Below, one piece after another: positions 5,489 through 13,008 of a DNA stretch of 13,008 bases. A model generated the notes under the pieces. The model searched no databases. It was given only the letters and a program-made list of their open reading frames with translations, and had not been told where the DNA came from. The number at the start of each line of letters is the position of its first letter. Positions within the stretch are counted from its first letter, which is position 1. A program made the translations under genes and the position numbers. Origin of the DNA: Clostridia bacterium (GTDB lineage Bacteria > Bacillota_A > Clostridia > Oscillospirales > CAG-272); contig JAFXWT010000149.1 in NCBI GenBank assembly GCA_017542695.1, positions 1 to 13,008 of the forward strand, given 5' to 3'.

Positions 5489-6532
5489 ATGATAGAGAAT
5501 TCCAAATCTGAAAGCTACGCCGCGGCGGGCGTTGACATTACGGCGGGTTACCGCGCCGTCGAACTGATGAAAACGCATATAAATAAAACGCTGACGGCGG
5601 GCGTCTGCTCCGATATCGGTGGCTTCGGCGGGCTGTTTGAACCCGATATCGCGGGAATGAGCCGCCCCGTGCTCGTTTCGGGCACCGACGGCGTCGGCAC
5701 AAAGCTGAAGATCGCATTCCTCATGGATAAGCACGACACCGTCGGCATCGACTGTGTGGCGATGTGCGTCAACGACATAATCTGCTCCGGCGCGCGCCCG
5801 CTGTTCTTCCTCGACTACATCGCCTGCGGCAAGAACAAACCCGAAAAGATTGCTGACATCGTAAAGGGCGTCGCCGACGGATGCGTTCAGAGCGGGGCGG
5901 CGCTGATCGGCGGCGAAACGGCGGAAATGCCGGGCTTTTACCCCGCCGACGAGTACGATCTTGCGGGCTTTGCCGTCGGCATGGTCGACAGGGACAAGAT
6001 CATCGACAATAAAAAAATGAGAGATGGCGACGTTATGATCGCTCTCCCGTCGTCTGGCGTTCACTCAAACGGATTTTCGCTCGTGCGTAAAGTGCTCGAC
6101 GTCGAACACGCCGATATGAGATCGCCCATCGCCGCCCTCGGCGGAAAGTCGCTCGGACAAACGCTCCTCACCCCGACGAAAATATACGTAAAGCCGATAC
6201 TCGCGCTGATCGACAAAGTCGCCGTGCGCGGCATTTCGCACATCACGGGCGGCGGATTTTACGAAAACATCCCGCGCTCCATTCCCGACGGGCTCGGCGT
6301 GGTTATTGAAAAGAGCGCCGTGCGCACACTTCCGATCTTCGACGTTATAGCGAAAGCGGGGAACATCCCCGAGCGCGATATGTTCAACACGTTCAATATG
6401 GGCGTCGGAATGAGCGTCACAGTTCCCGCGTCGGAAGTCGACGCGGCGCTCACGATACTGAAAGCAAACGGCGAGAACGCATACGTCATCGGAAAAATCA
6501 TAAAATCGGACGAAAAGATAATCATCAAATGA
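5489..6532 (+). CDS. purM: Phosphoribosylformylglycinamidine cyclo-ligase (AIR synthase)
   Basis: The 347-residue enzyme closes the imidazole ring, turning FGAM into AIR with ATP. Visible motifs are [18 protein letters not shown] (10-27), [12 protein letters not shown] (65-76), [10 protein letters not shown] (88-97) and [11 protein letters not shown] (141-151), then [15 protein letters not shown] and a ring-binding [12 protein letters not shown] segment. These are the standard PurM features of the AIRS fold, shared with PurL. The length is normal. ATG 5489 follows the purF stop by 4 nt, and its ribosome binding site AAAGGA overlaps the last purF codons, so the two are probably translationally coupled. 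No missing residue or frameshift was seen. Confidence 0.97.
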   Translation: MIENSKSESYAAAGVDITAGYRAVELMKTHINKTLTAGVCSDIGGFGGLFEPDIAGMSRPVLVSGTDGVGTKLKIAFLMDKHDTVGIDCVAMCVNDIICSGARPLFFLDYIACGKNKPEKIADIVKGVADGCVQSGAALIGGETAEMPGFYPADEYDLAGFAVGMVDRDKIIDNKKMRDGDVMIALPSSGVHSNGFSLVRKVLDVEHADMRSPIAALGGKSLGQTLLTPTKIYVKPILALIDKVAVRGISHITGGGFYENIPRSIPDGLGVVIEKSAVRTLPIFDVIAKAGNIPERDMFNTFNMGVGMSVTVPASEVDAALTILKANGENAYVIGKIIKSDEKIIIK

Positions 6533-6540
6533 GGTAAGTT

Positions 6541-7173
6541 ATGAATAAGACAAGGATCGCCGTCATGGTTTCGGGCGGCGGAACGAATTTGCAGGCACTG
6601 ATCGACGCCGAACGCGAGGGAAGGATAAAAAGCGGGGAGATCGTTCTCGTGGTGTCTTCGAGCGCCGAGGCGTTCGCCGTTAAGCGCGCGGAAAACGCGG
6701 GCATCCCCGCGGCGATAATCCCGCGCAGGCAATGCTCCTCGCAAGAGGAATTTGAAGAAAGGATAGTGTCGAAGCTCCGCGAATACGCCGTTGAGCTGAT
6801 AGTCCTCGCGGGCTTCATGTCGATACTCAGTGAGGATTTCGTGAGAAAATATCCGAAGAGGATTATCAACGTCCACCCGTCGCTGATACCTTCGTTTTGC
6901 GGCAAGGGCTTTTACGGACTGCACGTTCACGAGGCGGCGCTGAAATACGGCGTCAAGGTCACGGGCGCGACGGTGCACTATGTGAACGAGATCGCCGACG
7001 GCGGCGAGATCATAATGCAGAAAGCTGTCAGCGTTTGCGACGGCGACACACCCGAATCACTGCAAATGCGCGTGATGCGCCTCGCCGAATGGCGCATACT
7101 CCCCGCCGCGACGGAAAAAGTCGCCGCAAAAATAATGAAAGAAAAGATGGAGAAGAAAAATGAACGTATATAA
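6541..7173 (+). CDS. purN: Phosphoribosylglycinamide (GAR) formyltransferase
   Basis: The 210-residue enzyme moves a formyl group from 10-formyl-tetrahydrofolate to GAR. It has the glycine-rich SGGGTNLQAL (11-20) and the catalytic triad of the family: Asn110 and His112 in INVHPSLIPSF and Asp153 in the TVHYVNEIADGGEI segment. PurN depends on folate, unlike formate-dependent PurT, of which there is no sign. ATG 6541 lies 8 nt after purM and is preceded by GAGGTAA. The C-terminus is a Lys/Glu-rich helix whose last codons overlap the next gene by 14 nt. The sequence is intact. Confidence 0.96.
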   Translation: MNKTRIAVMVSGGGTNLQALIDAEREGRIKSGEIVLVVSSSAEAFAVKRAENAGIPAAIIPRRQCSSQEEFEERIVSKLREYAVELIVLAGFMSILSEDFVRKYPKRIINVHPSLIPSFCGKGFYGLHVHEAALKYGVKVTGATVHYVNEIADGGEIIMQKAVSVCDGDTPESLQMRVMRLAEWRILPAATEKVAAKIMKEKMEKKNERI

Positions 7174-7879
7174 GATAAACACGGCGGATGAACTCATAAA
7201 AGGCAACCCATACGTCGGCCGCGGGATCATCATCGGCAAGACGGAAGACGGAAAACACGCCGCCGTCGCATACTTCATTATGGGCAGGAGCGCCAACAGC
7301 CGCAACCGCGTTTTCGTCAAGCGCGACGGCGCACTTTACACGGAGCCGTACGACGAGTCGAAAGTAGAGGACCCGTCGCTCATCATCTATGCGGCGCTCC
7401 GCGAATACAAAAATAACCTCATTGTCACAAACGGAGATCAGACGGATTCAATAGTCGACGCGCTCGGCTGGGGCGGCACGTTCGAGCAGGCGCTCGAAAC
7501 GCGCGCCTTTGAGCCCGATAAGCCGAATTTCACCCCGCGCATCTCAGGCATCCTCGATTTTTCGAACGGCGATTTCACTTATAAAATGAGCATACTGAAA
7601 AGCGTCGACGAAGACGGCGCCGACTGCGCGCGCTTCACATTTTCCTATCCGTCGAAAGCGGGACTCGGACATTTCCTGCACACCTACGTCACAGACGGCA
7701 CGCCGATCCCGACTTTTCAGGGCGAACCCGAACGCATCATCATCCCCGACGACATCGACGAATTCACAAATTCTCTTTGGGACGCGCTCGACGACAATAA
7801 CAAGATATCACTTTACACGCGCTTTGTCGATCTTTCCGATATGAGCTATGACGACCGCGTGATCAATAAAAACGTATAA
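7160..7879 (+). CDS. purO: PurO-type IMP cyclohydrolase
   Basis: The 239-residue protein resembles the archaeal PurO family, which closes FAICAR to IMP, the last step of the pathway. Matching features are NPYVGRGIIIGKTEDGK (16-32), the Arg-rich MGRSANSRNRVF (41-52), which parallels the SRSFPNR-like motif of PurO, and IVTNGDQTD (88-96). It is unrelated to the MGS-like cyclohydrolase half of bacterial PurH. The family call is supported by context: the operon has an AICAR formyltransferase with no cyclohydrolase domain, and this is the only gene left to do that reaction. It overlaps purN by 14 nt, with GGAG near 7149, pointing to translational coupling. It is somewhat longer than archaeal PurO, which is about 200 residues. 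The symbol is used by homology; activity is inferred. Confidence 0.85.
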   Translation: MNVYKINTADELIKGNPYVGRGIIIGKTEDGKHAAVAYFIMGRSANSRNRVFVKRDGALYTEPYDESKVEDPSLIIYAALREYKNNLIVTNGDQTDSIVDALGWGGTFEQALETRAFEPDKPNFTPRISGILDFSNGDFTYKMSILKSVDEDGADCARFTFSYPSKAGLGHFLHTYVTDGTPIPTFQGEPERIIIPDDIDEFTNSLWDALDDNNKISLYTRFVDLSDMSYDDRVINKNV

Positions 7880-7890
7880 AGGAGTACGAT

Positions 7891-9324
7891 ATGGACATGA
7901 AAGACCGTTACGTTTCGCCGTTCTCGACGCGCTACGCGTCCGACGAAATGCAGTACATCTTCTCCGAAAACTTCAAATTCCGCACTTGGCGGCGGCTCTG
8001 GATATCTCTCGCCAAAGCCGAAAAATCGCTTGGAATTGACATTTCGGACGAGCAGATAGCAGAGCTTGAAGCACACAAGGACGATATCAACTACGACGTC
8101 GCCGAGGCGCGCGAGAAGGAAGTCCGCCACGACGTGATGAGCCACGTTTATGCCTACGGAGTGCAGTGTCCGAAAGCCGCGGGAATAATCCACCTCGGCG
8201 CGACGTCGTGCTATGTCGGAGACAACACGGACGTTATAATTCTTCGGGAAGCGTCGAAGATAATTCTGAAAAAAGCCGCGGCAGTGCTGAATAATCTCGC
8301 CGCTTTCGCGGACAAATACAAATCGCTCCCGTGCCTTGCGTACACGCACCTGCAGCCCGCGCAGCTGACGACTGTCGGCAAGCGCGCGACGCTCTGGATG
8401 AACGAGCTGATAATGGACATTGAAAACCTCGAATTTCAGCTTTCTAACCTGAAACTTCTCGGACAAAAGGGAACGACGGGCACGCAGGCGAGCTTTATGG
8501 ACATTTTCGACGGCAACGAGGAAAAGGTGAAGAAACTTGAAAAGATGATCGCCGCCGATTTCGGTTTTGAAAAGTGCGTTCCCGTTTCGGGGCAGACTTA
8601 TTCGAGAAAGACGGACGCGTACTTCCTTTCAACGCTTGCCGGATTTGCCGCGAGCGCGTCAAAATTTTCAAACGATATGCGTATTTTGCAGTCGTTCGAG
8701 GAGGTCGAAGAGCCGTTTGAAAAGAGCCAGATCGGCTCGTCGGCAATGCCGTACAAGCGCAACCCGATGCGCTGTGAGCGCATAACGGCGCTTTCCCGCT
8801 ACGTAATGGCGGACGCGATAAATCCCGCGCTGACCGCGGGCACGCAGTGGTTTGAGCCCACGCTCGACGACAGCGCGAATAAAAGAATATCCGTTTCCGA
8901 GGCGTTTCTCGCCGTCGACGCGATACTGAATATCTACGCCAACGTTACAAGCGGGCTCGTTGTTTACGAAAAGGTGATAAATCGTCGCGTGATGGAAAAA
9001 CTGCCGTTCATGGCAACGGAAAACATAATGATGGAGGCCGTCAAAAAGGGCGGAGACAGACAACATCTCCACGAGGCGCTCCGCGTTCACTCGCAGGCGG
9101 CGGCGACGGAAGTCAAACTGAACGGCGCGAAGAACGATCTCATCGCCCGCATCGCCTCCGATCCGCTCTTCTCGCTTGGCGAGGAAGAGATCAGAGCGCA
9201 GCTCGATCCCGCGAAATTCACCGGCAGGAGCGCGTCGCAGGTCGATGAATTTTTGCGCGATTTCGCGTACTCTGTTATACAAAAGTATAAAACCAGCGAC
9301 ACGAAATACGAACTGAAAGTGTGA
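7891..9324 (+). CDS. purB: Adenylosuccinate lyase
   Basis: The 477-residue enzyme of the fumarase/aspartase superfamily releases fumarate from SAICAR, giving AICAR, and from adenylosuccinate, giving AMP. It therefore acts both in this pathway and in the branch to AMP. Motifs are RHDVMSHVYAYG (79-90), LGATSCYVGDNTD (102-114), YTHLQPAQLTT (151-161) and the superfamily signature GSSAMPYKRNP (282-292), which holds the active-site Ser. It matches the PurB subgroup whose signature reads MPYKRNPMRCER. GGAG 7881-7884 sits 6 nt before ATG 7891; a second in-frame ATG at 7897 is possible but gives 12-nt spacing. The gap to the upstream gene is 11 nt. Intact. Confidence 0.97.
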   Translation: MDMKDRYVSPFSTRYASDEMQYIFSENFKFRTWRRLWISLAKAEKSLGIDISDEQIAELEAHKDDINYDVAEAREKEVRHDVMSHVYAYGVQCPKAAGIIHLGATSCYVGDNTDVIILREASKIILKKAAAVLNNLAAFADKYKSLPCLAYTHLQPAQLTTVGKRATLWMNELIMDIENLEFQLSNLKLLGQKGTTGTQASFMDIFDGNEEKVKKLEKMIAADFGFEKCVPVSGQTYSRKTDAYFLSTLAGFAASASKFSNDMRILQSFEEVEEPFEKSQIGSSAMPYKRNPMRCERITALSRYVMADAINPALTAGTQWFEPTLDDSANKRISVSEAFLAVDAILNIYANVTSGLVVYEKVINRRVMEKLPFMATENIMMEAVKKGGDRQHLHEALRVHSQAAATEVKLNGAKNDLIARIASDPLFSLGEEEIRAQLDPAKFTGRSASQVDEFLRDFAYSVIQKYKTSDTKYELKV

Positions 9325-9333
9325 GGATGGAAT

Positions 9334-10518
9334 ATGAAGGAATTTGAACTGAAATACGGCTGCAATCCCAATCAGAAACCCGCAAGAATATTCATGAAAA
9401 ATGGCTCCGACCTTCCGATCGAGATACTTTCGGGCCGCCCCGGATATATCAACTTTCTCGACGCTTTCAACGCATGGCAGCTCGTCAAAGAGCTGAAAGA
9501 AGCGACGGGGCTGCCCGCTGTCACGTCGTTCAAGCACGTCAGTCCGACGTCGGCGGCGGTCGGCATAAAGCTTTCCGAAAAGCTGAAAAAGGCCTGCTTT
9601 GTCGACGATATCGAGGGACTCGATGATTCGCCGCTTGCCTCGGCTTACGCACGCGCCCGCGGCACCGACAGAATGTGTTCGTTCGGCGATTTTGTCGCGC
9701 TCTCCGATGTTTGCGACGTTACGACCGCGAAAATGATAAAGCGCGAAGTATCAGACGGAATCATCGCCCCGGGGTACGAGCCGGAAGCGCTCGAAATTCT
9801 CAAAACAAAGCGCAAGGGCGCTTACAATATAGTAAAAATTGATCCCGAATACATTCCCGAAGAGACCGAGCAAAAGCAGGTTTTCGGCATTACGTTTGAG
9901 CAGGGAAGAAACAATTTCAAGATAAATAAAGAGCTCCTTTCCGACATTGTGACGAAGAACAAAGACCTGCCAGAGAGCGCCGCGCGCGACCTTATCGTGT
10001 CGCTCATCACGCTTAAATACACGCAGTCGAACTCCGTATGCTTTGCTTACGACGGACAGGCGATCGGCGTCGGCGCGGGACAGCAGTCGAGGATACACTG
10101 CACGCGTCTTGCGGGATCGAAAGCTGACACGTGGTTTTTGCGCCAGCACGACAAGGTGCTCGGGCTCCCGTTCCTTGAGACGCTCGGCCGTCCGGACAGA
10201 GATAACGTGATCGACGGCTACATAAATCAGAACGAAGAAGACGTATGTGCCGACGGCGTATGGCAAAAATACTTCAAAACGCGTCCCGAGCCGTTTACAA
10301 AAGAGGAGCAGAGAGCGTATCTTTCGACGCTCGGCGGCGTTTCGCTCGGCTCCGACGCTTTCTTCCCGTTTGACGACAACATCGAGCGCGCGCATAAGAG
10401 CGGAGTCAGCTATATTGCCGAGCCGGGCGGCTCGATCAGAGACGATCTCGTCATTGATTGCTGTGACAAATACGGCATCGTGATGGCGTTTACGAAAATG
10501 AGATTATTCCATCATTGA
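9334..10518 (+). CDS. purH: Stand-alone AICAR formyltransferase (PurH C-terminal domain only)
   Basis: The 394-residue protein formylates AICAR to FAICAR using 10-formyl-tetrahydrofolate. It begins MKEFELKYGCNPNQKPA, the point where the formyltransferase half of bifunctional PurH starts, so the N-terminal IMP cyclohydrolase domain is absent by design and not by truncation. The catalytic Lys67-His68 pair lies in TSFKHVSPTSAAVG, matching Lys266-His267 of human ATIC. REVSDGIIAPGYEPEALEIL (137-156) and GVGAGQQSRIHCTRLAG are also typical. ATG 9334 follows purB by 9 nt with a GAGGATGGA ribosome binding site. Its partner for the final ring closure is most likely the PurO-like gene two positions upstream. 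The symbol purH is the database custom for such proteins. Confidence 0.95.
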   Translation: MKEFELKYGCNPNQKPARIFMKNGSDLPIEILSGRPGYINFLDAFNAWQLVKELKEATGLPAVTSFKHVSPTSAAVGIKLSEKLKKACFVDDIEGLDDSPLASAYARARGTDRMCSFGDFVALSDVCDVTTAKMIKREVSDGIIAPGYEPEALEILKTKRKGAYNIVKIDPEYIPEETEQKQVFGITFEQGRNNFKINKELLSDIVTKNKDLPESAARDLIVSLITLKYTQSNSVCFAYDGQAIGVGAGQQSRIHCTRLAGSKADTWFLRQHDKVLGLPFLETLGRPDRDNVIDGYINQNEEDVCADGVWQKYFKTRPEPFTKEEQRAYLSTLGGVSLGSDAFFPFDDNIERAHKSGVSYIAEPGGSIRDDLVIDCCDKYGIVMAFTKMRLFHH

Positions 10519-10532
10519 TAAAGGACATCGAC

Positions 10533-11801
10533 ATGAAAATAATGGTTGTCGGCGGCGGCGGACGCGAGCACGCCATCATCAAAAAACTGAAAGAAAACAA
10601 AAAGGTAAATAAAATTTACGCGCTTCCCGGCAACGGCGGCATCGCCGCCGACGCCGTTTGCGTACCGATAGGCGCAAAGGAAATCGACAAGATCGTCGAT
10701 TTCGCAGTAAAAAATAAGATCGACTACGCGGTCGTCGCACCGGATGATCCGCTTGTTTTGGGCGCTGTCGACGCGCTCGAAGAAAAGGGAATACCGTGCT
10801 TTGGGCCTCGCGCTAACGCGGCGATCATCGAGGGAAGCAAGGTCTTTTCCAAAAATCTGATGAAGAAATACGGCATTCCGACGGCTGGATATGAAGTATT
10901 CGACGACGCTGACGCGGCGCTTGAATACGTCAAATCGGCGCCGCTCCCGACCGTCATTAAAGCTGACGGACTCGCGCTTGGCAAGGGAGTAATTATTGCG
11001 AAAACGCGCGAGGAGGCGGAAAACGCCGTCGTCTCTATAATGCGCGACAAACAGTTCGGAAAGAGCGGCGATCATGTCGTTATTGAGGAATTCCTTGAAG
11101 GTCCCGAGGTTTCGGTGCTTTCGTTCACCGACGGAAAGACCGTCGTTCCGATGGTCTCGTCGATGGATCACAAGCGCGCGCTTGACGGCGACGAGGGACT
11201 GAACACGGGCGGAATGGGGACCGTCGCACCGAATCCTTACTACACCGAAAGCGTTGCTGCCGATTGCATGGAAAAAATTTTCATGCCGACGGTAAAGGCG
11301 ATGAACGCCGAAGGGCGCACGTTCAGAGGTTGCCTTTACTTCGGGCTGATGATAACGAAAGACGGTCCGAAAGTCATCGAATACAACTGCCGCTTTGGCG
11401 ATCCGGAAACGCAGGTCGTATTGCCTCTTCTCGAAAGCGATTTACTCACTGTAATGCATGCGACGACAAGCGGAACGCTCGACAAAATTGACGTCAAGTT
11501 TTCAGATAAATACGCCTGCTGCGTCATTATGGCGTCGAGCGGCTACCCCGTAAAATACGAAAGAGGATATGAAATAAATATTCCGTCAGACGAGGTAAAT
11601 AAAATTTACGTCGCCGGGGCGAAGCTGAAAGACGGAAAACTTGTGACGGACGGCGGCCGCGTACTTGGTGTGACTTGCGTATCCGACACTCTCGCGGACG
11701 CGGTAAACGGCGCTTACGAATGCGTCGGCAAAATACATTTTGAAAATGCGTACTGTCGCCGCGACATCGGGCGGCGCGCGCTGATTGCGGAGGGTAAATA
11801 A
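10533..11801 (+). CDS. purD: Phosphoribosylamine-glycine ligase (GAR synthetase)
   Basis: The 422-residue ATP-grasp enzyme joins phosphoribosylamine and glycine with ATP to form GAR. It starts MKIMVVGGGGREHA, the family's N-terminal motif. That motif and AAAGGA 10520-10525, 7 nt upstream, fix the start at ATG 10533; a longer reading from TTG 10515 has no ribosome binding site. ATP-grasp features are KADGLALGKGV (143-153), IEEFLEGPEVSV, the DHKR to GGMGT segment (212-230) and EYNCRFGDPETQ (283-294). It uses the unstable product of PurF. The stop codon shares one base with the purL start (TAATG). A 17-bp DNA repeat inside the gene is listed separately. Confidence 0.97.
   Translation: MKIMVVGGGGREHAIIKKLKENKKVNKIYALPGNGGIAADAVCVPIGAKEIDKIVDFAVKNKIDYAVVAPDDPLVLGAVDALEEKGIPCFGPRANAAIIEGSKVFSKNLMKKYGIPTAGYEVFDDADAALEYVKSAPLPTVIKADGLALGKGVIIAKTREEAENAVVSIMRDKQFGKSGDHVVIEEFLEGPEVSVLSFTDGKTVVPMVSSMDHKRALDGDEGLNTGGMGTVAPNPYYTESVAADCMEKIFMPTVKAMNAEGRTFRGCLYFGLMITKDGPKVIEYNCRFGDPETQVVLPLLESDLLTVMHATTSGTLDKIDVKFSDKYACCVIMASSGYPVKYERGYEINIPSDEVNKIYVAGAKLKDGKLVTDGGRVLGVTCVSDTLADAVNGAYECVGKIHFENAYCRRDIGRRALIAEGK
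10604..11610 (+). repeat. 17-bp exact direct repeat within purD (10604-10620 and 11594-11610)
   Basis: GGTAAATAAAATTTACG is present twice, 990 bp apart and in the same reading frame, encoding VNKIY both times. It contains a palindrome, GTAAAT-AAA-ATTTAC, and is much more AT-rich than the surrounding gene. The peptide positions, residues 25-29 and 355-359, lie in different domains, so the match is not a domain duplication. Confidence 0.85.
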
Positions 11802-13008
11802 TGGTTTACAGAGTATTTGTCGAAAAGAAAGCGGAGCTCGCAAACGAGGCGCGCGCGCTGACAGCGGAGATACGCGAGTTTCTTGGCATAACGTCGATTG
11901 AAAGCGTCCGCGTCATAAACAGATACGATTCGGAAAACATCGCGCCGGAGCTTTTCGAGTATGCGAAAAAGACTGTTTTTTCCGAACCGCAGACTGATAT
12001 TGTCACGGATTCGCTCGACGCGCGCGGCGGAATTGTTTTCGCTGTCGAATACCTTCCCGGGCAGTTCGACCAACGTGCCGACAGCGCGGCGCAGTGCATA
12101 CAGATCATATCGCGCGGAGAGCGCCCGACCGTCAGGACCGCGAAAGTCTATATCATTTACGGCGACGCTACGCCGTCGGAGATAGAAACGATCAAAAAGC
12201 ACGTCATAAACCCCGTTGAAGCCCGCGAAGCGTCGCTTGACAAACCCGCGTCGCTGAAAATAGATTACGATATACCGCAAAGCGTCGACACTCTCGACGG
12301 TTTTATTTCGCTTGATGAAGCAGGACTTGAAAAATTCAGAAACGACTACTCGCTCGCAATGGACGCGGGCGACGTCGCGTTCTGTCAAAAATATTTTATC
12401 TCCGAGCACCGCGATCCGACGATAACGGAGATACGCATGATCGACACGTATTGGTCGGATCACTGCCGCCACACGACGTTCCTCACGATCATCGACAACG
12501 TGAGATTCGAGGACGATTTTTTACAGAGCGAATACGAAAACTACCTGAAAATCAAAAAAGAGGTCGGCTCGAAAAAGCCCGTGTGCCTGATGGACGTCGC
12601 CACCGTCGCGGTCAAATACCTGCGCCGCGCGGGCAAACTTGAAAAGCTCGACGTTTCCGATGAGATCAACGCCTGCACTGTGAAGATCGACGTCGAGGTA
12701 GACGGAAAGATTGAGCCGTGGCTTCTCCTTTTCAAAAACGAAACTCACAATCACCCGACCGAGATCGAGCCGTTCGGCGGAGCGGCGACGTGCATCGGCG
12801 GCGCCATCCGCGATCCGCTCTCGGGGCGCTCGTACGTTTACGGTGCGATGCGAGTCACGGGTGCGGCTGATCCGACCGTTCCCGTTTCAAAGACGATGAA
12901 AGGCAAGCTCCCGCAGAGAAAGATCGTCAAATCGGCGGCGGCGGGCTATTCGTCGTACGGCAACCAGATAGGGCTCTCGACGGGCATCGTCGACGAGATA
13001 TATCACCC
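11801..13008 (+). CDS. purL: Phosphoribosylformylglycinamidine (FGAM) synthase, large single-chain type, N-terminal part (3' truncated)
   Basis: The frame opens at ATG 11801, which overlaps the purD stop by one base, and runs off the right edge after 402 codons. PurL converts FGAR to FGAM with ATP and glutamine. Residues about 1-140 (MVYRVFVEKKAEL...) take the place of PurS. TYWSDHCRHTTF (216-227), with His221 and His224, and ETHNHPTEIEPFGGAATCIGG (314-334) are the AIRS-type ATP and substrate motifs. The N-terminus and these motifs fit the clostridial single-chain form of about 1,240 residues, which has a C-terminal glutaminase domain; that part lies outside. No separate purS or purQ is seen upstream, as expected for this form. 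Ribosomes probably reinitiate from purD. Confidence 0.95.
   Translation, partial: MVYRVFVEKKAELANEARALTAEIREFLGITSIESVRVINRYDSENIAPELFEYAKKTVFSEPQTDIVTDSLDARGGIVFAVEYLPGQFDQRADSAAQCIQIISRGERPTVRTAKVYIIYGDATPSEIETIKKHVINPVEAREASLDKPASLKIDYDIPQSVDTLDGFISLDEAGLEKFRNDYSLAMDAGDVAFCQKYFISEHRDPTITEIRMIDTYWSDHCRHTTFLTIIDNVRFEDDFLQSEYENYLKIKKEVGSKKPVCLMDVATVAVKYLRRAGKLEKLDVSDEINACTVKIDVEVDGKIEPWLLLFKNETHNHPTEIEPFGGAATCIGGAIRDPLSGRSYVYGAMRVTGAADPTVPVSKTMKGKLPQRKIVKSAAAGYSSYGNQIGLSTGIVDEIYH

Noticed and set aside
8668..9537. Long minus-strand ORF (289 codons) and similar ones at 2601-3212, 5423-6064, 6259-6978, 7846-8466 and 11714-12472
   Set aside because: All lie opposite well-supported purine genes or their leader, show no recognisable motif, and are explained by the codon bias of the + strand genes.
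9334..10518. Truncated or pseudogene purH
   Set aside because: The start has a good ribosome binding site and tight operon spacing, the catalytic Lys-His pair is intact, and a PurO-like cyclohydrolase is present, so the single-domain form appears genuine.
10515..10532. TTG start for purD six codons upstream
   Set aside because: There is no ribosome binding site before it, and it overlaps the previous stop. ATG 10533 has AAAGGA and gives the family N-terminus MKIMVVGGGGREHA.

Overview
The window looks like chromosome from an anaerobic, probably gut-associated member of the Clostridia (Bacillota), of moderate GC content. The evidence is gene content and expression signals, not a species match: strong AGGAG-type ribosome binding sites, consensus sigma-A promoters, a large single-chain PurL of the clostridial type, a secreted CotH protein with a Thr-rich stalk and C-terminal membrane tail, and a ComF-family fragment. 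All genes are on the + strand. No tRNA, rRNA, CRISPR array, insertion sequence or prophage gene was seen.

Left part (1-2560): the 3' end of a ComF-like phosphoribosyltransferase gene is followed by a complete cotH-type gene for a surface-anchored CotH-kinase-family protein. Next comes a 48-codon gene (2362-2508) for a single-pass membrane peptide, with its own promoter (2297-2325) and intrinsic terminator (2529-2554).

Control region (about 2550-2820): two copies of a 14-bp palindrome with centres 54 bp apart lie upstream of a perfect TTGACA-17-TATAAT promoter (2632-2660). The promoter should produce a leader of about 154 nt. This leader can form a long hairpin (2747-2784), an enclosing stem, and a mutually exclusive hairpin that traps the purE ribosome binding site. 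It also holds a 15-codon upstream ORF whose stop codon falls in the loop of the long hairpin. I match it to no riboswitch family I know.

Right part (2821-13008): a compact de novo purine operon runs purE-purC-purF-purM-purN-purO-like-purB-purH (formyltransferase only)-purD-purL, with junctions from a 14-nt overlap to an 18-nt gap. Together these genes carry PRPP to IMP: PurF, PurD, PurN, PurL, PurM, PurE, PurC, PurB, AICAR formyltransferase, and a PurO-type IMP cyclohydrolase. No purK is seen. PurL runs off the right edge, so its glutaminase domain is not visible.

The most unusual points are: (1) a PurF that keeps its phosphoribosyltransferase half and all four presumed Fe-S cysteines but has lost every key glutaminase residue I could align, including the N-terminal nucleophilic Cys; (2) replacement of bifunctional PurH by a stand-alone formyltransferase plus an archaeal-type PurO cyclohydrolase; and (3) the structured purE leader with its upstream ORF and the paired palindromes.
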